A program made the translations under genes and the position numbers. Shown in pieces: positions 36,161-44,715 of a DNA stretch of 64,000 nucleotides (the stretch's first letter is position 1; every line of letters starts with the position of its first letter). The notes below the pieces were generated by a model. That model had not been told where the DNA came from. It worked only from the letters and a program-made list of their open reading frames with translations, and made no database searches. Source of the DNA: FEN-1350 sp964386005 (GTDB lineage Bacteria; Planctomycetota; Phycisphaerae; Sedimentisphaerales; Anaerohalosphaeraceae); assembly GCA_964386005.1 (NCBI GenBank), contig CAYLSB010000009.1:37549-101548 (forward strand). Reading direction: 5' to 3'.

Positions 36161-36387
36161 ATCGCTCGCTCCTGATGCTCTTTTTGGTTATTATCCGAGT
36201 CATTAGGGAAGATACATGATTTTGGGAAAGGATACAAGCATGATATGCCCAAGAACAATTATAGCTGTTATTTTCCTTGTCAGGAACAGAAAGTTTTTGT
36301 TGTTGAACCACAGTGATCACCCCGATACAATTGTGGAAGCAAAATATCTTGAGTTTACAGGTCCACCTAATTAATTGAGGATTCGAT

Positions 36388-36903
36388 ATGGGAGTTACTA
36401 TCCATTTTGATGGATGTTTGAAAAATAAAACCGCCCTCAGACAAGTTATGGATATGGTTCAGAAATGGGCCGATTCCCATTCTTGGCCCATCAACGAAAT
36501 TCCTCGGGAGAAACGAACTCTTAAGCGTGTTAAGGACGAAGCTGACTGGGACTATACAGGATTCACAGAAGGCATGCAATTGCATCCCCATCCCGACAGT
36601 GAACCATTACGGCTCGAATTCGACGAGGATGGTTTTATTCAGGAATACATTAAAACACAATTTGCCGGTTCCCAATGTCATATACAAGTCATTGAGTTTT
36701 TGCGAAGCATCGAAATCTATTTCACCAATCTAACAGTATCAGATGAGGGTGAGTATTGGGAAACCGGGGATAATGAAAAACTAATTGAACACATCAATAA
36801 ATGCGACCAAGTATTGAATGAAATTCTTCGGACAAATCCGAAGGCAATCGGTCCTCAACGAATGCCTTCTGGTAGAATCGTAGACTGCATTCAATCCAGA
36901 TAA
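36388..36903 (+). CDS. Conserved hypothetical protein
   Basis: A 171-residue soluble, acidic protein starting MGVTIHFDGCL, with TGAGGATT upstream of the ATG. It contains a central acidic stretch (LRLEFDEDGFIQEYIKTQ) and an amphipathic C-terminal half, with no signal peptide, membrane segment or known catalytic motif. I do not recognise the family. The next small gene begins directly at its stop codon, so the two are probably translated together. The 227 bases upstream separate it from the divergent sulfatase gene. Confidence 0.6.
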   Translation: MGVTIHFDGCLKNKTALRQVMDMVQKWADSHSWPINEIPREKRTLKRVKDEADWDYTGFTEGMQLHPHPDSEPLRLEFDEDGFIQEYIKTQFAGSQCHIQVIEFLRSIEIYFTNLTVSDEGEYWETGDNEKLIEHINKCDQVLNEILRTNPKAIGPQRMPSGRIVDCIQSR

Positions 36904-37104
36904 ATGAAATACATTGTTTGTCCAATGGCTAAACGAACCAAAACCTTCGATTGCATTCGCATGAAACGCGAGATTCAGGAGCGGATCTATACGCAAACCC
37001 GCGGAATGACGTTCGAGCAACGACAGCAATACACACGAGATCGAATTCGTAACAGTCGTTTTGCGTCATTCTTGGATCGAGCGGACAACAAACAGTCTGA
37101 GTAA
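36904..37104 (+). CDS. Small hypothetical protein with FDC-x-x-MKREIQE motif
   Basis: At most 66 residues, very basic, with KTFDCIRMKREIQERIYTQT followed by RGMTFEQRQQYTRDRI. A motif of this shape recurs in small uncharacterised bacterial proteins, from memory, and no function is known to me. The first ATG (36904) abuts the upstream stop (TAAATG) without a ribosome binding site; ATG 36925 (MAKRTK) is an alternative start. It overlaps nothing on the minus strand; the glycoside hydrolase gene ends 10 bases after it. Confidence 0.5.
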   Translation: MKYIVCPMAKRTKTFDCIRMKREIQERIYTQTRGMTFEQRQQYTRDRIRNSRFASFLDRADNKQSE

Positions 37105-37114
37105 CCTTCTTTGC

Positions 37115-38524
37115 TCAGTTTGTTTTTCCCGCATTCCGATCCATCATAATATAAATCGGGCTTTCACCGATGGTCAGCGTGATCGCCGAAGGCCCGGTCA
37201 TTTCCCACATCGCCTTGGGCGCATCTCCCTCGGCCGTGGCCATGCCGACAACTTTGACCGGCCGGCCCGGCAAGTCATTCAGCGTTATCCTGGCTTCGCG
37301 CGGCTTATACTGATCCTTCTCATTCGTCCGCGTGCCGGTCGGCGACCAGGCGACCCACACGATTCGATCCGAATCGTTGCCGTGCACAAACTCATAGACG
37401 AAAAGCTCGCCGATTTTATTTTCTACAGTTCGTTTGAAGCGATATTCGCCGAGTGTCTCGTAGAGTTGCTTGACGGCCCGGAACGCCGGCTTGGGCGCGA
37501 ATTTCCGCGTCAGACCCGACGCCCCGTGCACGCTGGCCGAATCGTTGTCATCGTAGAAAAAGATATACGCCCGCTGAATATCCCGCTCGGCAAAGACCAG
37601 AAACGACCGCACAAGATACTGCGCCTGCTGCAATTCCGTACAGCCCTGCCAGTCGAGTTTGAGGAACCACTCGCCGCGCTTGGTCATTGCCTCCGGCGTG
37701 CAGGCGTCGTAACCAAACTCGGTGATCCAGATCTCCTTGCCCGCGGCGTTTTGATCGCGCCACGCGATGGCCTCGTCGATGATCTTCAGGTAGTCGATCG
37801 ACGGGTCTTCCGGAAAACTGCGATTCCACGGGCTTTCCGAAGGTGTCTTGCGTTCGACGGTCGCATACACATGCAGATTGATCACATCATACAGCGGCAG
37901 GATGTCTTTGTCGCCGTAGATGACGCGAATATCCTGAATGTAGTCGTCGCCTTTGCGTGCTTGTACCGCGGGCGTGAGAATCTTTACCTTCGGATCCCCG
38001 TCGCGAATTCCCCTTGCCATCTTCGCGAAAATCATTTTGTAAATCGCCGCGTCAAACCTCGATCCCGGCTCGTTGCCGATCTCGATCGAGGTGCACAGCT
38101 TCTCGGCGCCCGAAGGCCCGAAGCAAACCGCCGCCGCCTTGCCGTAGTCGTAACACCACGGCTCCCTGCCCGTCCAAAACTTTGCGTAGTCGGGCACATC
38201 CGCCTTAAAGCCGCTGAACTGGATGCAGATATCCGTATCAAAACCCGCCTTCTTCCACGGGCCATAAACATGCAGCTTCCAATTGACGCCGTTGACGCAC
38301 GCCGGCAGCGTGATCGCATCGCCCGGCCGCTTGACATCCCAGTTGAGATTGTGATAGTTGCGCACCAGCCCGCACACCTGCCGATACAACTCCGGCTTGA
38401 ACGTGAAATGCCCGTTGATCCCCATGAAGTCTTTGAACAGCGGCTTTTCGGAACCGGCCCCCGAAACCGCCGCGAAACCCACAAACCAAACCATCACCCA
38501 AACCACACGAATCGAATTTCGCAT
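37115..38524 (-). CDS. Exported clan-A glycoside hydrolase (GH39-like)
   Basis: A 469-residue exported TIM-barrel enzyme. ATG 38524 is chosen because AAGGA lies upstream and the sequence MRNSIRVVWVMVWFVGFAAV forms a signal peptide; the frame opens earlier through repeat sequence. Clan-A features are SIEIGNEPG, with Glu of Asn-Glu-Pro as acid/base, and WITEFGYD, with Glu as nucleophile. A C-terminal beta-sandwich follows. The substrate is not readable; the neighbourhood suggests plant or algal polysaccharide. Two palindromic repeats lie in its upstream region (38599-38677). Confidence 0.72.
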   Translation of the reverse strand: MRNSIRVVWVMVWFVGFAAVSGAGSEKPLFKDFMGINGHFTFKPELYRQVCGLVRNYHNLNWDVKRPGDAITLPACVNGVNWKLHVYGPWKKAGFDTDICIQFSGFKADVPDYAKFWTGREPWCYDYGKAAAVCFGPSGAEKLCTSIEIGNEPGSRFDAAIYKMIFAKMARGIRDGDPKVKILTPAVQARKGDDYIQDIRVIYGDKDILPLYDVINLHVYATVERKTPSESPWNRSFPEDPSIDYLKIIDEAIAWRDQNAAGKEIWITEFGYDACTPEAMTKRGEWFLKLDWQGCTELQQAQYLVRSFLVFAERDIQRAYIFFYDDNDSASVHGASGLTRKFAPKPAFRAVKQLYETLGEYRFKRTVENKIGELFVYEFVHGNDSDRIVWVAWSPTGTRTNEKDQYKPREARITLNDLPGRPVKVVGMATAEGDAPKAMWEMTGPSAITLTIGESPIYIMMDRNAGKTN

Positions 38525-38598
38525 CGAAAGAATCCTTTTCATAGTTGTAATATTCATGAATCGACACGGAAGATACACGATCATTTCGCGGAATGCAA

Positions 38599-38677
38599 GT
38601 AGGGGCGGACGGCGTCCGCCCTTGTAGGAAAAATCCCCCGTGATTGTCAAATGATAAAGGGCACATGCCATGTGCCC
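38599..38677. repeat. GTAG-headed double hairpin between der and the glycoside hydrolase
   Basis: The first hairpin starts GTAGGGGCGGAC (38599-38621); the second is GGGCACATGCCATGTGCCC (38659-38677), followed by CTAC. Together they read GTAGGGG...CCCCTAC, an inverted pair of hairpins. Confidence 0.75.
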
Positions 38678-38707
38678 CTACAGGCCGGATTAAACCGTGT
38701 ATAATAC

Positions 38708-40015
38708 TTATTCCCGCCTTCGGAACATCAGGCGGATGGGTACTTCCTCCAGCCCCAGCATCTCGCGCAATTGATGGACGAGGTATCGCTGGTAGCCCTC
38801 GTCGAAGAGTTCCGGCTTATTGACGAACAGCAGCAGACTGATCGGCCGCACCGCCACCTGGGTTGCGTAATAAATCTTGGCCCCGGCGTGTCCAACGGTT
38901 CCGCCCGGCCGTTCCGCGATCCGCTCCAGAGTCTTATTCAATACGCCGGTGCCGATCTCGCGCGACGACATCTCATAGAGTTCGGCCGCAAGGTCCAGTA
39001 CCGTCTGCACGTTCTCGCCGGTGCTGGCGGTGGTGCAGGTGATCGGCGCGAACCGCAGGTTGGTCAGCATCTTGTCGAGATAATCGCGATAGTCTTTTCC
39101 GCCCGCCCGGCCGCCGACGAGGTCCCACTTGTTGACCACCATCAGGCAGGTCTTGTGTTCTTCCTCGATCAGCTCGGCCAGTTTCTTATCGACCTGCGAC
39201 AGGTTCTCCGATGCGTCGATCATGAACAGCACCACGTCGGCCCGCTTGATGCTGCGGATCGTCCGCGTCATGCTGTAAAATTCGATGCTGTCGGCCAGCT
39301 TGCTTTTTTTGCGCATCCCCGCGGTGTCGATCAGTAGGTAGCGTTTGCCGTTGTATTCGAAGGGCACGTCGATCGCGTCGCGGGTCGTGCCCGGCACAGC
39401 GCTGACGATCACTCGTTTTTCGCCGACGATGGCGTTGACCAGCGAGCTTTTGCCGGCGTTGCGCTTGCCCACCACCGCGATGCGGATCTCGGCCGCCGCC
39501 GGAGCGTCGGAAGTTTTCGCGCCGAGCCGCTCGACGACCCGTTCCACCAGCACGTTCTGGTTGAGATTGTTGGCCGCCGATACGCAGAACGCCTCGCCGA
39601 ATCCCAGCCGTTTGAACTCGCCCGCCTGTCCGAACATCGGCGCGGTGTCGGCCTTGTTGGCCACGAGCATCACCTCCAGCTTCTGCTTGCGCAGGAGCCG
39701 CGCCATCTCCTGATCCAGCGGCGTGATGCCCTCGCGGATATCCACGACGAACAGCACCAGATCGGCCGTCGTGATCGCCTGCTGGATCTGGCCTTCGATG
39801 TCCTCGGTGAGCTTGTCGCTATCGACGATGCCATAACCGCCGGTGTCGATCAGCTCGAAGAACTTGCCCGCGCGCTCGATCACCGTCGTCACGCGGTCGC
39901 GCGTAACGCCCGCCGTGGGATCGACGATGCTGATCCGCTCGCCGGCCAGCGCGTTAAACAAACTGCTCTTGCCCACGTTCGGCCGACCCACAATCACTAC
40001 CACCGGTAACGCCAC
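38708..40015 (-). CDS. der: Ribosome-associated GTPase Der (EngA)
   Basis: The essential double-GTPase needed for 50S subunit assembly. The 435-residue protein has a first G domain (GRPNVGKSSLFNAL, DTGGYG, NKAD), a second G domain (GKRNAGKSSLVNAI, DTAGMRKKSKL, NKWD) and a C-terminal KH-like domain (RPISLLLFVNKPELFDEGY). This is the last clearly core gene before the accessory region to the right. Confidence 0.95.
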   Translation of the reverse strand: MALPVVVIVGRPNVGKSSLFNALAGERISIVDPTAGVTRDRVTTVIERAGKFFELIDTGGYGIVDSDKLTEDIEGQIQQAITTADLVLFVVDIREGITPLDQEMARLLRKQKLEVMLVANKADTAPMFGQAGEFKRLGFGEAFCVSAANNLNQNVLVERVVERLGAKTSDAPAAAEIRIAVVGKRNAGKSSLVNAIVGEKRVIVSAVPGTTRDAIDVPFEYNGKRYLLIDTAGMRKKSKLADSIEFYSMTRTIRSIKRADVVLFMIDASENLSQVDKKLAELIEEEHKTCLMVVNKWDLVGGRAGGKDYRDYLDKMLTNLRFAPITCTTASTGENVQTVLDLAAELYEMSSREIGTGVLNKTLERIAERPGGTVGHAGAKIYYATQVAVRPISLLLFVNKPELFDEGYQRYLVHQLREMLGLEEVPIRLMFRRRE

Positions 40016-40051
40016 AAAATTCCTTTCGAGAAATGGATATATCAGATGAAT

Positions 40052-41167
40052 CTAAATGGATTTCAGGAGTTGAGACCAGGTACGGCGGTGGATGATGGAT
40101 GAATTTTCCCGATCGAGTTCTTGACCGACGAAACCCAGAAAAAGAATCCGTCCTTTTTCACCCAGCAGTATCAGGATTCCCTTCGAGAAATCCAGGAAGT
40201 TGGAAACATAAATATTTTGCCCGCTGATAAATTCGGTTTTGATTCGTTCTTCGGTTTTTTGTCGATCCGTCGGCTCAATTCCTTGTTCAACCATGAAGAG
40301 GATTTCAGAAAATTTTCTGATTCGGGCTCCCTCAAGTTTGGCGTCCAGTTGGGTCAACGTGAGAGATCGGTCCTTGACCTCCACCAGAAGAGCAACCTGG
40401 CCATGGAACCAACATTCGATATCCGCGCCCATTCCGGAAACGACATCCGCCGTGTTGACTTTTTGTCTGAGGATTTGATCAAACACTCCGAAAGCATCAC
40501 CGATAGTCCGAAACAGTGCCGTACAAACGACCTCGATTCGATCCCCTCCGGATTTGTCCGCAGTGAAACGGCTAACCAGTTCCACCGTCTGTTGGAAACT
40601 GACCCGGTTCGGCACGGGATAGGCAACCTGTACATCAGACAGTCGTTGATAAATTGCCGCGAGAACCAGATCGAATACTTGGGTGGTAAACTCCGGGGAA
40701 TTCTTGTCCTCGACTTGATCGAGAATCGAAATCAAATGATCCCAGTCCTGTTGATTTTTTTGCTGATTTCTGTACCGTTTGATGACGGCCGGACAGCGCA
40801 GGGGATTGTTGACATATGGTTCCGCCGATCCGCCCAGAACGCGATGATTCGCCTGATCGAAAGGCACGATCACCTCATGAGCAATCGTTCGGGCGTCGAA
40901 AGCGCCCGGTTTCCGATAGGCGGCCTGAAGCGAATGGCAGTCCAGATCGTTGTTGACGCTTTTACACAAAAGCTGGGTTGGAAGAACATAGTGATACGTT
41001 TTGGTCGTACTATTCAGGCACGCTTCCACCTGCTTCCGGAGGGAATCGTGTCCAGAAAGCAACGAGTCAATCGAACTTCCGGATTCCAGGATATCTACGA
41101 CACGTTTCCATCGAGCAACGAGAAACTCACGACATTGACTAACAAAGCTGATGTCCTGTGCGGCCAT
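40052..41167 (-). CDS. Type II restriction endonuclease, SacI-like family
   Basis: A 371-residue protein whose N-terminal half follows the SacI-family pattern as I remember it: TYHYVLPTQLLCKSV, GAFDARTIAHEVIVPFDQ, then VLGGSAEPYVNNPLRCP. The C-terminal half has a PD-(D/E)xK-like site, ADIECWFHGQVALLVEVKD (Asp, then Glu-Val-Lys). The cognate site of SacI itself is GAGCTC; the site of this enzyme is not known. It starts 3 bases after the stop of an adenine methylase gene, giving a methylase-first restriction-modification operon. Confidence 0.75.
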   Translation of the reverse strand: MAAQDISFVSQCREFLVARWKRVVDILESGSSIDSLLSGHDSLRKQVEACLNSTTKTYHYVLPTQLLCKSVNNDLDCHSLQAAYRKPGAFDARTIAHEVIVPFDQANHRVLGGSAEPYVNNPLRCPAVIKRYRNQQKNQQDWDHLISILDQVEDKNSPEFTTQVFDLVLAAIYQRLSDVQVAYPVPNRVSFQQTVELVSRFTADKSGGDRIEVVCTALFRTIGDAFGVFDQILRQKVNTADVVSGMGADIECWFHGQVALLVEVKDRSLTLTQLDAKLEGARIRKFSEILFMVEQGIEPTDRQKTEERIKTEFISGQNIYVSNFLDFSKGILILLGEKGRILFLGFVGQELDRENSSIIHRRTWSQLLKSI

Positions 41168-41170
41168 AGT

Positions 41171-42088
41171 TTAATAGTTCGTCCAGAGTACTTCCTGGCG
41201 TTCCTTCTTGATGGACATGGCCTTTTTGGGTCTTTCCCGATGAATGTGCCAGTCCTTGTATAAATCATGCATCAAATCGCAGTCGTATCCGGAAACAGCG
41301 GCTTTTCCCTGAATCCCCCGTAAGATTCGGCTCAGGCGGACATGTTCTTCGTTGCTCATTTCATATCCGTATGCCTTGGAATCCCCTCGGGATTCGTGTG
41401 GGTACGGCGGATCACAGTAAAAGAGCGTATCAGGGCTGTCGTATCGTTCAATCACCCGAATGGCGGTATCGTGTTCGATCTGGACACGGAGAAACCGTTC
41501 CGCGATGCCGGCCAAGCCCTCCACACTTCCGAGCCAACGGGAAACGGAACCGCCCATTCCCGCCCTACTGGTGTTGCGGCAGTTAGCCCATCGGCCTACG
41601 GAAGCGGTTTGGGCAAGACCGGTTCGTACCTGGCGAGCGCGAATAAAAAACCGACGGGCGCGTTCAACATCCGACAGATGATGTCCGTTGCCGTTGGTCT
41701 TGATGGCGTCAATAAATTCTTCCCGCGAAAAAGGCGTCAGGCCGATCTGATATAATAATTCATCCTTTTTTTCCCGGAGAACACGAAAGAAATTGACGAC
41801 TTCCCCATCGAGATCATTATAGGTTTCGACAGGGGATGTAGGACGGTTGATCAGAACGGCCGCGGAACCGCCAAAGGGCTCGCAATAATGTTGACAGGTC
41901 GGCAATAAGGGGACCAACCAATCCAAGTGGCTGAATTTTCCGCCATACCATCCGAAAGCGATTTTCTTCCGCTTGATCCCGGGATAGTCATCGAGGGGAA
42001 AAAGACCTTGATTACCCACAGGATAAGAAGAAGATGGAAGTTTGCATATTCCGCCATCGCCCCGTAAAGGTTTATGTAGAGTTTTCAT
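41171..42088 (-). CDS. D12-class N6-adenine DNA methyltransferase
   Basis: A 305-residue methylase with the Dam/D12 layout: IAFGWYGGKFSHLDWLVPLLP, the SAM-binding EPFGGSAAVLINRP, TYNDLDGEVVNFFRVLR and the catalytic DPPY motif in TLFYCDPPYPHESRGDSKAYG, followed by HVRLSRILRG. It protects host DNA from the endonuclease downstream. The start is weakly supported: no good ribosome binding site precedes 42088 and the first 40 residues look poorly conserved. Confidence 0.88.
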   Translation of the reverse strand: MKTLHKPLRGDGGICKLPSSSYPVGNQGLFPLDDYPGIKRKKIAFGWYGGKFSHLDWLVPLLPTCQHYCEPFGGSAAVLINRPTSPVETYNDLDGEVVNFFRVLREKKDELLYQIGLTPFSREEFIDAIKTNGNGHHLSDVERARRFFIRARQVRTGLAQTASVGRWANCRNTSRAGMGGSVSRWLGSVEGLAGIAERFLRVQIEHDTAIRVIERYDSPDTLFYCDPPYPHESRGDSKAYGYEMSNEEHVRLSRILRGIQGKAAVSGYDCDLMHDLYKDWHIHRERPKKAMSIKKERQEVLWTNY

Positions 42089-42216
42089 TCTGAAACCAAT
42101 CTATCCATTTAAAACCGGGATGTCCTTGGTGCGATCGACATCCGTATTCTCTGTCGGAAACCATTCATTTTCCATTATCATACCGTTATCATTCAATTTG
42201 TTCAAGACAGATAGAT

Positions 42217-42948
42217 TTAAATTTGGTTTCCCATGCGAGGTCCAATTTTAAGTTTCTCATGGATATAATACACCGGGCGGTCGGTGAGGCGTTCGAGGAT
42301 GAATCGCGTTCGGTCGATTCCGTCGGGCATGGTTCTTCGCTTTCCGTACGGCCGCAAAAACTCGCGCATCGCCGCATCGAGCTGCGCTCGATTACAGATA
42401 TTGAGCATATTTATCATCGCCTGTGTCGCCTCGGCGTCCAGCAGCGTTGTGCCTTCTATCCCGGCGCGGGCCAGCGCCTCGATCATCCTCTCGTACCGCG
42501 GCGGCGTCGGGCCGTGAAACGCCCGCATCCCCGCGCGCTCGAAAATCGGATGCACATGGCCCATCACCGCCAGCGCCTCGACGATCGGCACATCCAGCCG
42601 TGCAATCGCCTCGCGAACCAGCCGCGTGCCCAACCCCAGCCCGCGATATCGCGGATCGACAATCACCCGCGCGATACACCGCACGTTGGCATTGAGCAGC
42701 CACAGTTCCTCCTGCCGGTCGGCCCGCCGCAATCGCCCTGCCGTCGCCAGCGTGCGAAGCTGCAGGTTCGGCACCGGCATCGTCGCCACGCAAACTCCCA
42801 CGGCCGATTCGCCGGGGCGCCTCAGCGCTAACATCGCCGCATACGGGCCAAGTGAACAGCCGCGATAATGATATTCCGCCAGCGCCGCGTAATCCGCGCG
42901 GGACCCGCGCACAACCTCCAACCCTTCAACAACGCGACACGTCCTCAT
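42217..42948 (-). CDS. GNAT acetyltransferase, C-terminal half of COG2401
   Basis: A 243-residue protein with a GNAT acetyl-CoA loop (RVIVDPRYRGLGLGTRLVR) followed by IARLDVPIVEALAVMGHVHP and FERAGM. These stretches closely follow the acetyltransferase part of COG2401, an ABC-type ATPase normally fused to this domain. Here it is a separate gene with its own AGGAGG. It begins 124 bases after the ABC ATPase gene, with a palindromic repeat (43023-43040) between them. The acetylation target is unknown for the whole family. Confidence 0.72.
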   Translation of the reverse strand: MRTCRVVEGLEVVRGSRADYAALAEYHYRGCSLGPYAAMLALRRPGESAVGVCVATMPVPNLQLRTLATAGRLRRADRQEELWLLNANVRCIARVIVDPRYRGLGLGTRLVREAIARLDVPIVEALAVMGHVHPIFERAGMRAFHGPTPPRYERMIEALARAGIEGTTLLDAEATQAMINMLNICNRAQLDAAMREFLRPYGKRRTMPDGIDRTRFILERLTDRPVYYIHEKLKIGPRMGNQI

Positions 42949-43022
42949 CCTTCGCCTCCTCTATCCTGTCAGAATATTTCGGACGCAGCGACTCTGACGG
43001 AATGATGGCATCCGGCTTGTCT

Positions 43023-43040
43023 TTCCGGCGAAGGCCGGAA
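43023..43040. repeat. TTCC-N-GGAA palindrome between the two COG2401 halves
   Basis: TTCCGGCGAAGGCCGGAA, a member of the dispersed ATTCC-N-GGAAT family, in the 124-base gap separating the ABC ATPase from the acetyltransferase. Confidence 0.65.
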
Positions 43041-43072
43041 TCCAGAACAGATAACCCATGAATGTTTGATTG

Positions 43073-43729
43073 TTACTCTGCCGGGCGATAATTCCGCCGG
43101 ATCACCTCCGCCTTGCCGTTCAGGTCCTGCCGCACGATCACATCCGGCAGCAATTCGCCGATCAAGTCGTCCTGACTGGCCGCGAGGAAAAACATCTTGC
43201 CGCTTTTCGTCGCCATCTCCCGCAGCCGGAACGCCACGACCATCGCCGTCAATCGGTCCAGGTTCGACGCGAACTCATCGACGAAGATCATCCGCCGCCG
43301 GTCCGAAAGCGCGCGGGCCAGCCGATATCGCCATCGCTGGCCGTCGCTGAGCTCGGTTGGTTTTCGCAACATGCAGAACACATCCGAAAGGCCGGCAAGA
43401 CAAAGACTCCTCATCGCATCCAGTGTGTCGCCTTTCATGCCGTCGATCGCGCTGCGGTTATCCGCGGCGCCGATTTCTTCCAGCCGCAATCGTTCCTCGG
43501 CCGGCGATTGGTTCCAGATCGCGTTGAGCGTCGTGCTCTTGCCCGACCCGGAAGGCCCGGTGATAAAACAAATCTGCCCCGGCGCGATTTTCAGATCGCA
43601 GCCGCCCACGATCGCGCGTCCCCGCAACCGATCGGCCGTGACGCCGAACATCCGCATGACCTTTCCCATCCGCTCGCTGATCGCAGGAACCGTCCCGATA
43701 ACCTTTTCAATCCTGAATTGCGTTTCCAT
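43073..43729 (-). CDS. Soluble ABC-type ATPase, N-terminal half of COG2401
   Basis: A 218-residue protein with a complete single ABC domain: Walker A GPSGSGKST (58-66), a variant signature LSDGQ (127-131) within LSDGQRWRYRLARAL, Walker B RRMIFVDE (145-152), D-loop SNLD (155-158) and a switch region AASQDD (183-188), where Gln replaces the usual His. No transmembrane partner is nearby. The LSDGQ-x-Y/W-R-x-RLA and DEF-x-S-x-LDR pattern is that of COG2401. ATG 43729 has AGGAGG 7 bases upstream and overlaps the HTH gene by 23 bases. Confidence 0.78.
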   Translation of the reverse strand: METQFRIEKVIGTVPAISERMGKVMRMFGVTADRLRGRAIVGGCDLKIAPGQICFITGPSGSGKSTTLNAIWNQSPAEERLRLEEIGAADNRSAIDGMKGDTLDAMRSLCLAGLSDVFCMLRKPTELSDGQRWRYRLARALSDRRRMIFVDEFASNLDRLTAMVVAFRLREMATKSGKMFFLAASQDDLIGELLPDVIVRQDLNGKAEVIRRNYRPAE

Positions 43730-44174
43730 GATTTCCTCCTTTTGTATAGTTTGTAGAAACACGATATCCATATTCGCCCCCTCGCAATTTCCATTCGATC
43801 CCCTTCAATATTTTTCGCACTGCGTATCGGCTGATGCCCCGCTGCCGCGCGATTCGTTTGGCGCCCCGCCGATACAGGTAATGATCCCGCGCGATGAGGA
43901 TCTCGTCGCCGCTGAACCGATCCTGCTCCCGGAGGCAATCGAAGTACTCGCTCCGGCTAAGCAACCGTGCGATCCGCTGAATCCGTCGTGTTACAGTCGA
44001 GCGGTCGTTGCCCAACGCGTCGGCGATTTGTCTGAACGTGAATCCTCCGTCGAGAACCATCGCCAATAGCGCTCGATCGTCGGCCCTCAACATCCACGCT
44101 TTTGATTGCACCGCGTGTTTGCAAAGTTGAATCCCCCACCTTCCGTGCCAATTACCATTTTTGTTGATGCCCAT
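43707..44174 (-). CDS. Helix-turn-helix DNA-binding protein
   Basis: A 155-residue basic protein with two helix-turn-helix-like segments: FTFRQIADALGNDRSTVTRR (about residues 47-66), and GAKRIARQRGISRYAVRKIL nearer the C-terminus. The leading gene of the HTH-ABC-GNAT unit, it overlaps the ABC gene by 23 bases. The start at ATG 44174 is favoured by GGAGG 8 bases upstream; GTG 44183 overlaps that site. It may control the cassette, or act as a phage-type small terminase-like or regulatory protein; the sequence does not decide. Confidence 0.65.
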   Translation of the reverse strand: MGINKNGNWHGRWGIQLCKHAVQSKAWMLRADDRALLAMVLDGGFTFRQIADALGNDRSTVTRRIQRIARLLSRSEYFDCLREQDRFSGDEILIARDHYLYRRGAKRIARQRGISRYAVRKILKGIEWKLRGGEYGYRVSTNYTKGGNHGNAIQD

Positions 44175-44715
44175 GTCAATCACCTCCGTTTGTCCAATGT
44201 CGTTTTAGACTCAATATTTTTTATGTTTTACATACATCATACAACGAGAGATATTAGTCTATAAAGCACATATAATCAACATAAATATAAAAATATTTGC
44301 AAAATTTCTTTTTATGTGTTATGGATAGCAATAAAATTTGTCCAAATTTGCTCTTGTTAAAATTTTTAAATTATATTATGAAATTTCAGAACATAATCTT
44401 ATTGACAAACGTACTGTATTCTGATAAGATTATCCGTGAAATTACCGATATGAGTGGGGGTCAGCCAGAGGAATTACCCTAAAGTTATCAAGGTTATCCC
44501 AAAAGCGGTATTCGGTGGTAAAGCAGAAAAAAGCTCATATAAAAAATTTATAAAAAATAGTGTAACCAAATGGGTTCAAGCGTCTCTATATAGGTGAACT
44601 CATTACTGATTCAAAATTGTCCTCCTCCTCCTCCTAAGGCTGGGTTTCGGGCACTCCGGAACTTGGCCTTTATTATTGCGCAAACAAGTTCAAGTCAAAT
44701 TCCCTCATGAAATAG
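44175..44715. other. AT-rich gene-free stretch
   Basis: About 540 bases, strikingly AT-rich against the GC-rich neighbours, especially 44210-44420, with no coding frame. It contains a short CTCCTCCTCCTCCT run near 44621. It lies between the leftward HTH cassette and the end of the glycosylase gene, and may hold the HTH promoter or an element junction. No tRNA or repeat was recognised. Confidence 0.5.

Noticed and set aside
37061..38602. 513-codon plus-strand frame
   Set aside because: Opposite the clan-A hydrolase, which has the Asn-Glu-Pro and nucleophile motifs; the plus frame is Arg-rich and motif-free.
40121..41263. 380-codon plus-strand frame
   Set aside because: Opposite the SacI-family endonuclease; the minus strand carries conserved family patterns.
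44571..44600. tRNA-like GGGTTCAAGC text
   Set aside because: No cloverleaf can be folded around it.
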